Positions 14,758 through 22,829 of a stretch of 49,053 nucleotides of DNA are shown piece by piece. Numbering within the stretch: position 1 is the stretch's first letter; every line of letters starts with the position of its first letter. The stretch is from the NCBI GenBank assembly GCA_964344145.1, contig CAYFME010000010.1:1-49053 (forward strand), given 5' to 3'. The notes beneath the pieces are model-generated. The model did no database searches. It saw only the letters and a program-made list of their open reading frames with translations, and was not told the DNA's origin. The stretch is from JABJOE01 sp964344145. GTDB lineage: Bacteria > Patescibacteriota > Patescibacteriia > UBA9934. The position numbers and the translations under genes were made by a program.

Positions 14758-15963
14758 ATGAAGGAGCGCGAGGTGTACCTCGATCATGCAGCGACAACGC
14801 CTATTGACCCGCGTGTGCGAGACGCCATGCGGCCTTTTTTAGATGAGCAATACGGTAATCCTTCCAGCTTTCACATGAAGGGGAAGGTGGTTCGTGATGC
14901 GATTGATCACGCGCGTAATCAGGTCGCGATCGTCCTTGGCGCACGTCCCGACGAAATCCTCTTCACGTCCGGTGGCTCTGAGTCTGATAACCTGGCCGTG
15001 TTGGGTGTGGCGCGAGCCCACGTCGCGCACGGCAAGCACATTGTGAGCCTGAAGACCGAGCATCAGGCCGTGCTCGAGCCGCTATACCATCTAGAAAAGA
15101 AGGAAGGTTTTGAGGTAACGTACGTGGATGTCGACAAAGATGGCCTTGTGGACGTCGATGAGGTGATCCGCGCCATTCGTCCAGACACGACGCTGGTTAC
15201 AATCATGTACGCAAATAACGAGATCGGTGTTATCCAAGATATCGCCGAGATTGGAAACCGTATCCAGAAATTGCGTGAGGAGTCGAAGGCGCGCTACCCA
15301 CTGTTTCACACCGACGCCTGCCAAGCGGTGGGGACGCTCGAGATCGATGTCAACAAACTTCACGTCGATTTGATGACCGTTAACAGCTCGAAGATCTACG
15401 GACCAAAGGGTGTGGGGGCGTTGTATGTCCATCGAGGGATTAAGTTGCAATCCTTGCAGTTTGGCGGTGCGCAGGAGCGCGGTATTCGTCCGGGGACGGA
15501 GAACGTGATCGGAATTATTGGCTTCGGAGCGGCAATCGAGATCGCGAACGCTGAGCGTGATCAATATAACGAATCGCTCACACCGTTGCGCGATTACTGC
15601 ATCGAGCAGATCTTGAAGACGATCCCCAAAACACGCCTCAACGGTCATCCGTCGAAGCGCTTGGCAAACAACGTGAACATTTCGTTCATGGACATCGAGG
15701 GTGAGGCATTGTTGCTGTATCTAGACGCTGCCGGTATCTACGCCTCAACAGGATCGGCGTGTACAAGTGCGTCGCTCGATCCATCACACGTCATCTTGGC
15801 GCTCGGCCTTCCATACGAGGTCGCCCACGGCAGTCTCCGATTCACGCTTGGACGCTCGACAACCAAAGAAGATATCGATTATCTGCTTGAGACATTGCCG
15901 CCGCTGGTTGAGAAGCTGCGTTCCATCAGTCCAGTCCGAGTGGATGAGAAATACTTTGAGTGA
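14758..15963 (+). CDS. Cysteine desulfurase (NifS/IscS type)
   Basis: 401 residues, PLP-dependent class V fold. YLDHAATTPIDPRV opens the protein, SLKTEHQAVLEP gives the catalytic histidine, HTDACQAVG the PLP aspartate, SSKIYGPKGVGALYV the Schiff-base lysine, and STGSACTSAS the persulfide cysteine. The residue before the lysine is serine where IscS has histidine. The enzyme takes sulfur from cysteine for Fe-S clusters and thiolated tRNA. It is the first gene of a co-oriented run with a NifU-like scaffold, ferredoxin and FAD reductase, with gaps of about 12 bp or less. Confidence 0.95.
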   Translation: MKEREVYLDHAATTPIDPRVRDAMRPFLDEQYGNPSSFHMKGKVVRDAIDHARNQVAIVLGARPDEILFTSGGSESDNLAVLGVARAHVAHGKHIVSLKTEHQAVLEPLYHLEKKEGFEVTYVDVDKDGLVDVDEVIRAIRPDTTLVTIMYANNEIGVIQDIAEIGNRIQKLREESKARYPLFHTDACQAVGTLEIDVNKLHVDLMTVNSSKIYGPKGVGALYVHRGIKLQSLQFGGAQERGIRPGTENVIGIIGFGAAIEIANAERDQYNESLTPLRDYCIEQILKTIPKTRLNGHPSKRLANNVNISFMDIEGEALLLYLDAAGIYASTGSACTSASLDPSHVILALGLPYEVAHGSLRFTLGRSTTKEDIDYLLETLPPLVEKLRSISPVRVDEKYFE

Positions 15964-15975
15964 TAAGGTGTGTTT

Positions 15976-16647
15976 ATGAATAATTATGCAGCACCAGCCG
16001 TGAAGGGTAAGGGCGGGGACGTAACGTCGCATGACAAGACGCAGTCTTGGTTTTATTCCGATATCGTTAAGGACCACTTTTTCAATCCCAAGAACTTTCT
16101 TGACCGAGATGTGAAGGACGGTGAGTTTAATGCGCTTGGAAAGGTTGGATCACCTGCGTGTGGAGACGAATTGAAGGTGTGGCTGAAGGTCGATGAGAAT
16201 GAGAAGGTCGTCGACTTTAAGTGGAAGACGTTTGGATGCGGAAGCGCGATCGCCAGCACGTCGATCGCATCGGTGATGGTGACCGAGGATGGAGGCATGA
16301 CGCTCGAGCAAGCTCGTGGCTTGAAGCCCCAGGACATCATGGAACGTCTTGGCGGCCTACCGCAGCGCAAGTTCCACTGCAGCGTGCTGTGTGACAAGGC
16401 TCTGCGCGATGCGATTAACGATTACTACCGTCGCACCGACCAGTTCGACAAGATTCAGGTCGAGGCCGCACGCGTCATTGATCCCGTCTCAAAAGTGACA
16501 GATCGCGACATCGAAGAGGCGGTGCTCGAGGGTGCTGTGACGCTGGAGGCCGTGCAGCGCAAGACCAAAGTTGGCGTCGGGAATCCGGGCGTACTGCCGG
16601 CGGTGGAGGAGCTGATTCGTTTTTACAAAGAGAAATACTTCGGGTAG
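15976..16647 (+). CDS. NifU-like Fe-S scaffold, IscU domain plus cysteine-free BFD-like domain
   Basis: 223 residues from the ATG at 15976 (AAGGTG eight bases upstream; a GTG two codons earlier is less likely). The IscU/NifU N-terminal domain keeps the three ligand cysteines in SPACGDE, TFGCGSA and KFHCSVL. The C-terminal 60 residues follow the BFD-like [2Fe-2S] domain of NifU (DRDIEEAVLEGAVTLEAVQRK, KVGVGNPGVLPAVEEL), but all four cluster cysteines are replaced (V, S/V, N, V). It probably builds transient clusters on the IscU part only. It follows the cysteine desulfurase by 12 bp. Confidence 0.9.
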   Translation: MNNYAAPAVKGKGGDVTSHDKTQSWFYSDIVKDHFFNPKNFLDRDVKDGEFNALGKVGSPACGDELKVWLKVDENEKVVDFKWKTFGCGSAIASTSIASVMVTEDGGMTLEQARGLKPQDIMERLGGLPQRKFHCSVLCDKALRDAINDYYRRTDQFDKIQVEAARVIDPVSKVTDRDIEEAVLEGAVTLEAVQRKTKVGVGNPGVLPAVEELIRFYKEKYFG

Positions 16648-16658
16648 TATCTGAGCGT

Positions 16659-16925
16659 ATGAAGTTGACTATCAAAGTAGATCCAGATTTGTGTATCGGT
16701 GCGGCGAGCTGCGTGACGATCGATCCCGATACGTTTATCTTGAACGAAGAGAATAAAGCCGAGGTGCTCGATCACGGTCAGGCAGAAGGTGGTCCAAGCT
16801 ACGAGCGAGTTGTTGAGATGACCGAAGACGAAAAAGATCGGTTGATTTTGGCAGCGCAGTCCTGCCCAACGTTGGCGATCTTTATTTACGACGAGTCTGG
16901 CGAGCAGTTGTATCCGGACATGTAA
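16659..16925 (+). CDS. Single-cluster ferredoxin, probably [3Fe-4S]
   Basis: 88 residues of the short bacterial ferredoxin family. Only three cysteines remain: C12 and C18 in DLCIGAASCV, and C69 in QSCPTLAI. The second cysteine of the usual CxxCxxC is alanine, the pattern of [3Fe-4S] ferredoxins. An acidic surface suits a reductase partner. The next gene, an FAD reductase, begins one base after the stop, so the two likely form an electron-transfer pair feeding the Fe-S assembly genes upstream. Confidence 0.9.
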   Translation: MKLTIKVDPDLCIGAASCVTIDPDTFILNEENKAEVLDHGQAEGGPSYERVVEMTEDEKDRLILAAQSCPTLAIFIYDESGEQLYPDM

Positions 16926-16926
16926 T

Positions 16927-18111
16927 ATGGGCGAGGCTTTCGTCATCATTGGAGGCGGTATTGCCGGCACAACGGCTGCTCAGGAAATCCGCAAGATTGA
17001 GAAGGTGGCTCGCCCGGCAGGTGGCCGGGCAGGCATTACGATTATCGAGCAAGAGTTTCATCCGCTGTACTCGCGCGTACTCCTTCCTCATTACATTAAG
17101 GGGAAGGTGGAGCGAGAGCGGGTGTTTTTGAAAAAGCTGGAGTGGTACGGTGAGCAGGATATTGAGCTGATGGGTGGCGTGATCGCGCAGGGGATCGATG
17201 TGAAGAATAAGTTCGTGACCACAAGCGACGGCCGTGAGCTTCCGTATGACAAGCTTCTGATCACGACTGGTGGTGAGCTGCGTACGATCGAGGACAATCG
17301 TCGTGGCGTTTGTTACCTTCGTGGTGTCGACGACGCTGATCAGATTCTGCAGCTCATCGGCGAGAAGCCGAAGCGAGCACTTGTCTACGGCGGCGGCTTC
17401 ATCTCGCTGGAGTTTATCAATATCTTCGATCATTTTAAGATCCCGGCGACCGTCCTCAAGCGTGGTGACGGATTTTGGTCACGCACCCTAAGTGAACATT
17501 CCAAAAAGGTCCTTGCCGATCATGCGACGTCTGGCGGCGTGACGATTGAGACCGGTGTTGGGGCGATCGAGTTGCTTGGGGAAGGAGAGCTAACGGGTGC
17601 AAAAGCAGATGATCGCGAGTTTGAAGGGCAGATCATTGGTGTTGGAATCGGTATGGAACGTCAGATGACCTTTGTGCGCGACGCAGGCATTGAGATGGAC
17701 AAGGGAATCGTGGCCAACGAGTACCTCGAAACGAATGTTCCAGACGTGTATACTGCAGGGGACGTCGCGCAGTTTACTGATGTTACGGTCGGTCGGTCCA
17801 TGGTTGCCGGCAACTGGATGAATGCGATGATGCAGGCGCGTACGGTCGCCAAGACGATGCTCGGAGATCGTGCGCCGTTCGAGCTCGTCTCATCGTACGC
17901 GACGAATTTGCTTGGCATGGAAGTGGTGTTTGTGGGCGATACGAGTCGAGAGCACGCCGATGACGTTGTGCAACATCTTGCTGAGCCGGCGGCATCTGTT
18001 GAGCTGTTCGTGCGTGACGGAAAGACGGTTGGTGCTATTTTGATCGGTGACATTAAGCAGCGACAAGCGATTACCAATGCCATTAAAAACAAGGAAGCCT
18101 ATGCTCGATGA
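16927..18111 (+). CDS. FAD-dependent pyridine nucleotide reductase (ferredoxin reductase-like)
   Basis: 394 residues with two Rossmann motifs: FAD-binding FVIIGGGIAGTTAAQEI at 5-21 and NAD(P)-binding ALVYGGGFISLEFINIF near 158; the later VPDVYTAGDVAQF is the second FAD-contact motif. The family includes rubredoxin/ferredoxin reductases and NirB-like enzymes. Residues about 29-36 (ARPAGGRAG) are encoded by a GC-rich hairpin (17012-17030) and look like an insertion before the second strand. Start ATG 16927; stop overlaps the next gene by 11 bp. Confidence 0.9.
   Translation: MGEAFVIIGGGIAGTTAAQEIRKIEKVARPAGGRAGITIIEQEFHPLYSRVLLPHYIKGKVERERVFLKKLEWYGEQDIELMGGVIAQGIDVKNKFVTTSDGRELPYDKLLITTGGELRTIEDNRRGVCYLRGVDDADQILQLIGEKPKRALVYGGGFISLEFINIFDHFKIPATVLKRGDGFWSRTLSEHSKKVLADHATSGGVTIETGVGAIELLGEGELTGAKADDREFEGQIIGVGIGMERQMTFVRDAGIEMDKGIVANEYLETNVPDVYTAGDVAQFTDVTVGRSMVAGNWMNAMMQARTVAKTMLGDRAPFELVSSYATNLLGMEVVFVGDTSREHADDVVQHLAEPAASVELFVRDGKTVGAILIGDIKQRQAITNAIKNKEAYAR
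17012..17030. repeat. Small palindrome inside the FAD reductase gene
   Basis: GCCCGGC (17012-17018), loop AGGTG, GCCGGGC (17024-17030). It is much more GC-rich than its surroundings and encodes PAGGRA in frame between two core strands of the FAD domain. Confidence 0.5.
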
Positions 18112-19162
18112 TTCCAAGATCTACAAACGGTACGATAAAGATGACATTGCGTTTGGTATTGAGCGTCTTTCAGAACAAGTGCGCATTGCATGGCAGCAGA
18201 CGCGACGTATTCAGGTGCCAAAGTCCTATCGCAACGTTGAGAATATCGTTTTGGCCGGTATGGGTGGGTCAGCGCTTGGAATTCACATCATCGTCAACGC
18301 GCTTTCCGACGCGATCAAAAAGCCTGTCATTGTCACTCGGGATTATCGTCTGCCAGGTTTTGTAAATTCCAAGACGCTCGTCATTCTTTCAAGCTTTTCT
18401 GGAAGCACCGAAGAGCCACTGTACGCTGGTCGTGAGGCAAAGAAGCGCAAGGCAAAGATGATGGTCATCGCCACCGGGAGCAAGCTGGCAGCGTTTGGAA
18501 GACGCGAGAAGCTACCGATGTATCAGTTTGAACCAGGCGACCTGGCAAAGCAGCCACGCCTTGGCGTTGGGTTTACGCTTGCGGGTACCCTCGGGTTGTT
18601 GCAGCGAGCAGCTATGGCGAAAGTGGCCAAAAAGGATATCGAGGCATTTGCCCAAGCCATGAGTGAGGTGGTGGATACCTGCGCTATGGACGTTGCGACG
18701 AAACGTAATCCCGCCAAGACGGTCGCAACGGAGATGCAAGGTCGACCGATGATGATTATTGCGTCAGAGCATTTGGTGGGAAACGCGCATGTGATGCGTA
18801 ATCAGATTTGTGAGACCGCCAAGCAGTACGTTGAGTATCATAAGATTCCAAAGTTAAATCATTATCTGATGGAAGGGCTGACGTATCCGAAAGGTCTGGT
18901 GAAGCAATTTGGCGTGTTGATGCTAAAGTCGGGGCTGTATCACAAGCGCAATCAAAAGCGCTACGACATCACGGCAGAGTTGTTTGAGAAGTTGGGGTCC
19001 AAGGTCGTAGAGTATGATGCCGGAGGTGGATCGAAGTTTGCCGAGGCCGGCGAGCTGCTGCAGTTTTCAACCTTTTTAAGTTACTATCTGGCGATGTTAA
19101 ATAGAGTAAATCCAATCGGCATCCCATACGTTGATTGGTTCAAGGAAGAGTTGGCAAAGTGA
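18101..19162 (+). CDS. Bifunctional phosphoglucose/phosphomannose isomerase
   Basis: 353 residues, double SIS-domain fold. NIVLAGMGGSALGIHI is the first phosphosugar-binding loop and ILSSFSGSTEEPLYA the second; the C-terminal half carries NHYLMEGLTYPKG with conserved His/Glu. The family interconverts glucose-6-P and fructose-6-P, and mannose-6-P and fructose-6-P. I chose the ATG at 18101 because AAGGAAG precedes it by three bases and the product matches the family start; it overlaps the upstream stop by 11 bp. It would link central sugar metabolism with galU-type precursors. Confidence 0.9.
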   Translation: MLDDSKIYKRYDKDDIAFGIERLSEQVRIAWQQTRRIQVPKSYRNVENIVLAGMGGSALGIHIIVNALSDAIKKPVIVTRDYRLPGFVNSKTLVILSSFSGSTEEPLYAGREAKKRKAKMMVIATGSKLAAFGRREKLPMYQFEPGDLAKQPRLGVGFTLAGTLGLLQRAAMAKVAKKDIEAFAQAMSEVVDTCAMDVATKRNPAKTVATEMQGRPMMIIASEHLVGNAHVMRNQICETAKQYVEYHKIPKLNHYLMEGLTYPKGLVKQFGVLMLKSGLYHKRNQKRYDITAELFEKLGSKVVEYDAGGGSKFAEAGELLQFSTFLSYYLAMLNRVNPIGIPYVDWFKEELAK

Positions 19163-19183
19163 AAAAGAAGATAGATGCACGGA

Positions 19184-19231
19184 CGCCCTGCCGAGGCTCA
19201 GCTGTAGTTGCTGAGTGATCTCGACAGGGCG
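19184..19231 (-). terminator. Hairpin after the large membrane-protein gene
   Basis: CGCCCTG..CGAG (19184-19195) pairs with CTCGACAGGGCG (19220-19231), with an inner CTCAG/CTGAG helix. It lies between the convergent isomerase and membrane-protein genes. Confidence 0.5.
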
Positions 19232-19247
19232 ATGATGTCTCCCCTTC

Positions 19248-20984
19248 CTACTTCCCGCGCTTCTTGAGGTACTCCTGAGCACGCTTGCGCGCGTCGGAAT
19301 CCTCGTTCGGCGTCTGGGCGCTGGTCTCCACGGTGTCGTCGTCGATGACGTCGTTGGCCAGGGCCAGTCCGTAGAGGCCGCCGGCACCGAGGGTGGAGAA
19401 GCCCACCACGATCAGGAGGATCGGCGCAGGGGCCAGGATCCACTTCACGCCACCACGCTTCATCTTGTCGATGTAGGTGGTACCACGGTTGAGCGCTTCG
19501 TCCTGCATCGAGACGTAGCTGAGCAGGAACCAGGCCATGATCAGGCCGACCAGCAGCATGATGAAGCTGATGACCTTGGCGGCCATGGGCATGATCTCGG
19601 CGTTGGCGAAGGTGTACCACAGGAAGAAGGTCGCGATGACCCCCAGGGGGATCATGTTGAATCGACGGTTGTTCTGGTGGTAGATCGTGACCTTGGCGGC
19701 CTCGTTGTCACCCGTCGCCTCCGGGATCGGCAGACCGGCCTCTCGGGCCATGTCCGCGACCCAGCGACCGGCCGCACCCGCACCCTGCAGGGGGTTGATC
19801 CCGTGCACGATCTTGAGGACCGCGTTGAGGATGTCGCCCGCCACGGGGGCAGAGAACTGGCTGATCGTGTGGGGCACGAGGCCGACGATGAACAGCACCA
19901 GCACCAGCACGAACTCGGCGTTGTAGTTGCCGGGGTCGGTCAGGAAGACGTGGTACAGGCCGGTCAGGCACACACCGCCGAAGATCAGCAGGCTTAGGGC
20001 CATGCCGCCCAGCCAGGTGACGTGGAGGCCCGCGAAGAGCCACCAGACCGTCTCCAGGCCCGTACGACCGGTGCCGGTGGCGAAGTTGCGGACGAAGTTC
20101 CAGGCGCCGCGCAGCGAGCGCTTCGCCGCTTCCTTGTCCACGGACTCGTCCAGCAGGTCCAGGCCCTGCTGGATGGGCATCGCCCGGGCGTTCATGGCCT
20201 GGTTGATGGCCACACGGCACTCGACCTGGGGCGCGTGGGTGACCAGGCGGTGGATCACATCCATCTGCCGGTGCATCCGCGCGATCGCGCAGGCCTCGTA
20301 CGCGCGCATCAGCTCGCTGGGCGTCTCGCGCTCCATGTGGACCAGACCGCGGAGGATCTGGGCGGCGCGACCGCGCAGGCCCTGGAAGCCGCGGGGGGCT
20401 CCGGGGGCGGGCTGGTCACGGCGCTCGGCCTCGGTGTCGTCGTAGGCGATCTGGGTGCGGCAGGCCTCCTTGAGGGAGCTGTGCGCGCGGAGCATCCACT
20501 CGGGCGCCATCAGCACGAAGGTCTGACGCGGGGCGTCGGCCTGGGTCTGACGGGCGCGGAACTCGCTGATGATGTGACCACGCCAGCCCGAGAGGATCTC
20601 GGTCAGGCTGGCCTCGGAGAGCTCGCGGTCCTGCGGGCGACGCTGACGGGCAGCGGCCTCGAGCGACCGGCGGATGCCGGGGCCCGCGGCCTCGAGCCCG
20701 ATCGAGATAGAAGCGGCCAGCAGCGGGTTGCGTCGCCGGAGCTTGAGCGCCAGCACCTGCCCGATGATGTTGAACACGAGCGTGTAGGCCGTCGGGTTGG
20801 TGACGGCGAGCGTGCGCGCGATCGCACCGATCAGGCCGTCGGCGTTGAGCGCACGATTCGCGTCCAGGTTCGCGATCATGTTCTCCAGGCCTTCTTCGAT
20901 CGTGGCGTGGGCGATGTTGTGTCCGATGCTGTCGCCGGCATTGACGCCGAAGAAGCCGCGGATCTGGTCTGCGGTGGGAACCAT
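19248..20984 (-). CDS. Large unknown membrane protein
   Basis: 578 residues, not recognised. The N-terminal about 330 residues are soluble and helical, rich in Ala, Arg and Glu. Membrane segments follow: a long pair around residues 335-370 (TVWWLFAGLHVTWLGGMALS onward), one near 385, a further pair near 470-515 (FFLWYTFANAEIMPMAAKV) and one near 545. The tail EDSDARKRAQEYLKKRGK is charged. The ATG at 20984 follows CGGAGGACCAG. Codon use is strongly GC-biased, unlike the isomerase and pilin genes on both sides. It is divergent from two exported proteins over back-to-back promoters, suggesting a common envelope role. Confidence 0.75.
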   Translation of the reverse strand: MVPTADQIRGFFGVNAGDSIGHNIAHATIEEGLENMIANLDANRALNADGLIGAIARTLAVTNPTAYTLVFNIIGQVLALKLRRRNPLLAASISIGLEAAGPGIRRSLEAAARQRRPQDRELSEASLTEILSGWRGHIISEFRARQTQADAPRQTFVLMAPEWMLRAHSSLKEACRTQIAYDDTEAERRDQPAPGAPRGFQGLRGRAAQILRGLVHMERETPSELMRAYEACAIARMHRQMDVIHRLVTHAPQVECRVAINQAMNARAMPIQQGLDLLDESVDKEAAKRSLRGAWNFVRNFATGTGRTGLETVWWLFAGLHVTWLGGMALSLLIFGGVCLTGLYHVFLTDPGNYNAEFVLVLVLFIVGLVPHTISQFSAPVAGDILNAVLKIVHGINPLQGAGAAGRWVADMAREAGLPIPEATGDNEAAKVTIYHQNNRRFNMIPLGVIATFFLWYTFANAEIMPMAAKVISFIMLLVGLIMAWFLLSYVSMQDEALNRGTTYIDKMKRGGVKWILAPAPILLIVVGFSTLGAGGLYGLALANDVIDDDTVETSAQTPNEDSDARKRAQEYLKKRGK

Positions 20985-21090
20985 CTGGTCCTCCGTTGGG
21001 GAAAGGGGGTTGAGGGGTAGCGTTTGCAAGGGCGCCACCCCTTTGTGAAGGGGTCTACAGGGTCCTTTCTGGACACGTGTAGAGCCCAAA

Positions 21091-21119
21091 AAGATAGCAC
21101 GAAATTGGCATTTTGTCAA
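21091..21119 (-). promoter_or_regulatory. Promoter of the large membrane-protein gene
   Basis: Minus-strand TTGACA (21114-21119), 17-bp spacer, TATCTT (21091-21096). Confidence 0.7.
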
Positions 21120-21126
21120 CGTATCA

Positions 21127-21155
21127 TTGACAAAATCATTTTTTTGTGCTATTTT
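21127..21155 (+). promoter_or_regulatory. Promoter of the exported-protein pair
   Basis: TTGACA (21127-21132), 17-bp spacer, TATTTT (21150-21155). The -35 boxes of the two divergent promoters are only 7 bp apart, and both spacers end in GTGC. Confidence 0.7.
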
Positions 21156-21248
21156 TCACAGTCCGAGATTGTGCCTTGGAGTGGGTGCGGACGCCCAATC
21201 GCCCCTTCAAACCCCATCATCTACACAACCCCTCACGGAGGAAGACCG

Positions 21249-22040
21249 ATGCTCAGCATCATCCTGATGGTCGGTGTGACCATGGCTGGGGAGCTGATCC
21301 CCGCTGAAGATCACCTGGAGTGCACCGAGCCGCAGGCCGGTGTCGAGATGCAGTGCTGGCCTGCGCAGCGCGGGCACGACAGCCTGGACCTGTGCGTGCA
21401 GAGCCACGACCTGACGTTCTCCGACGGGACGCACATCAACGACGTGCTGCACGTCCACGTGCGGCAGGCCGAGACGGTCACCTCCGTCGATCGTGCCCCC
21501 TGGAGCGAGCCCGAGCCGGAGGTGGAGCCCGTCGGGTCATCCGACCCGACGGCCCGGTCGCATGACCGGGCCGAGCCCGACCGCGAGAGCACGGGAACGG
21601 TCACGGTGCGCGTGCGCAGCGGCGAGCGTCACCCCGGCTACGCCCACCGCGACGGCTCGAGCCGTCCGCCCCGTTCGCGCCCCCCGGGCGTGTACAGCGG
21701 CAGCGGTGTGCGCGTGGTGACCCAGCCGGTCTACGTCAGCTACGAGCCTGTCCACTACGGCGGCCACACCGGGACCTTCCAGGCGTCGGAGACGGCCCTG
21801 GGGGACTGGCAGGCCATCAACGAGGACTGGGTCGCTGGCGTGCGTGCTGAGAACCAGGCGTACGAGAACGAGGCTCGCGAGGCCGACGAGCGCGCGCGCA
21901 AGGCCGAGACCGCCCGCAAGGCGGAGGAGGCCAAGCGTCTGGCCGCCCAGGCCCGCGCCGTCAAGGCCGAGGAGAGTCTGGAGGAGGCCGACGGCATCAT
22001 CCAGGACCTGCTGTCCGAGACCACCACCGAGGAGGAGTGA
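21249..22040 (+). CDS. Unknown exported protein with C-terminal coiled coil
   Basis: 263 residues. A short hydrophobic start (MLSIILMVGVTMAGELIPA) is a weak signal peptide. Residues 20-85 contain four cysteines (LECTEPQ, MQCWPAQ, LDLCVQ). A Pro/Glu/Arg/Ser-rich linker follows; residues about 97-108 are encoded by the double palindrome at 21530-21572 (GSSDPTARSHDRAEPD). The middle is rich in Gly/Tyr/Val, and the last 70 residues are a highly charged Ala/Glu/Arg coiled coil (READERARKAETARKAEEA). The ATG follows CACGGAGGAAG. I do not recognise a family. The stop overlaps the next start. Confidence 0.7.
   Translation: MLSIILMVGVTMAGELIPAEDHLECTEPQAGVEMQCWPAQRGHDSLDLCVQSHDLTFSDGTHINDVLHVHVRQAETVTSVDRAPWSEPEPEVEPVGSSDPTARSHDRAEPDRESTGTVTVRVRSGERHPGYAHRDGSSRPPRSRPPGVYSGSGVRVVTQPVYVSYEPVHYGGHTGTFQASETALGDWQAINEDWVAGVRAENQAYENEAREADERARKAETARKAEEAKRLAAQARAVKAEESLEEADGIIQDLLSETTTEEE
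21530..21572. repeat. Double-hairpin palindromic repeat, copy A, inside a gene
   Basis: CGTCGGGTC-ATCC-GACCCGACG followed directly by GGCCCGGTC-GCAT-GACCGGGCC. Same architecture as copies at 32229-32270 and 28565-28604. Confidence 0.75.
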
Positions 22041-22657
22041 TGAAGACGCTGATGATGTTGCTGCTGGCAGCCGTCCTGATCACGCCCTTCGCCTCGGCGT
22101 TGGCGCGTCCCATGGCGGTCTCCGACCAGCACCCGCAGGGTATCCACGTGGCCGAGCCGCGGCAGAACTCTGAGATCTGCTGGGTCGGTGACGTCCCGGA
22201 CGGCCTCGAGTCGCAGCTCTGGTACATCAAGGTCACCAACCAGCGCAAGACGCCCATCATGCTGGAGGTGGACGGAAGTCCCATCTACGTCATGAAGCGT
22301 CGCAGCGGTCAGGAGGCACACTTGCCCCACGGTGTCATCGTCGACATCGGTGGGCAGGAGCATCTCCAGACCGTGCTGTGGCCGGGAGACTCGTGCTTCA
22401 TCACGCCACGCCCCAAGTCCATGGACATGGTCCGCAACGAGGGGTACGACGTGATGGCCGAGGATGTCTCGGTCGGCCAGCTGGTCGACTCGTGGCTCCC
22501 GGTCACCGGTCCCGGTGGTGTGATGGGCTACAAGAACGTCAACGACGGCTTCCTGCTGCGCAGCTGTGAGGTCGACACGGTCAAGTACCGCGGCAAGGCC
22601 AAGCTCCCCGTCGTCTTCAAGGTCGACGAGAGCTTCTCCAGCCGTGAGTGCTCCTGA
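22040..22657 (+). CDS. Unknown exported protein
   Basis: 205 residues. Signal peptide MKTLMMLLLAAVLITPFASA with likely cleavage after ALA near residue 22. The mature part is beta-rich with four or more cysteines (EICWVGD, DSCFITP, RSCEVDT, SRECS) that could form disulfides. No family recognised. The ATG overlaps the upstream TGA by one base (TGATG) and uses the GGAGGAG that encodes the end of the upstream protein. It forms an operon with the coiled-coil protein and ends at a GC-rich hairpin. Confidence 0.7.
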   Translation: MKTLMMLLLAAVLITPFASALARPMAVSDQHPQGIHVAEPRQNSEICWVGDVPDGLESQLWYIKVTNQRKTPIMLEVDGSPIYVMKRRSGQEAHLPHGVIVDIGGQEHLQTVLWPGDSCFITPRPKSMDMVRNEGYDVMAEDVSVGQLVDSWLPVTGPGGVMGYKNVNDGFLLRSCEVDTVKYRGKAKLPVVFKVDESFSSRECS

Positions 22658-22672
22658 CCGTCTACGACTACG

Positions 22673-22707
22673 CGCCCCGCCCCTGGTGAACTCCAGGGCG
22701 CGGGGCG
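22673..22707 (+). terminator. GC-rich hairpin with GAACTCCA after the exported pair
   Basis: CGCCCCGC and CCCTGG pair with CCAGGG and GCGGGGCG with one bulged base; the apical region holds GAACTCCA (22688-22695), the octamer seen in the hairpins at 5337, 5998 and 6543. Confidence 0.6.
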
Positions 22708-22829
22708 TGCGTGCGTCTGGGTGAGATTTCGCGGATCGCGAGCGGATGCTCGCTGATAGAAAAACACGGGATTGAACCCGTGCTTCTCTTTATCTGCCGT
22801 AATCTGTTCGCAATCCGTGTGCATCTCCT

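Noticed and set aside
20022..21020. Long plus-strand open frame opposite the large membrane protein
   Set aside because: High GC removes stop codons; the minus strand has promoter, GGAGG site and plausible membrane helices, whereas this frame crosses the minus-strand start signals.
21024..21248. N-terminal extension of the exported coiled-coil protein
   Set aside because: It would start upstream of the promoter at 21127-21155; the ATG at 21249 has a ribosome site.
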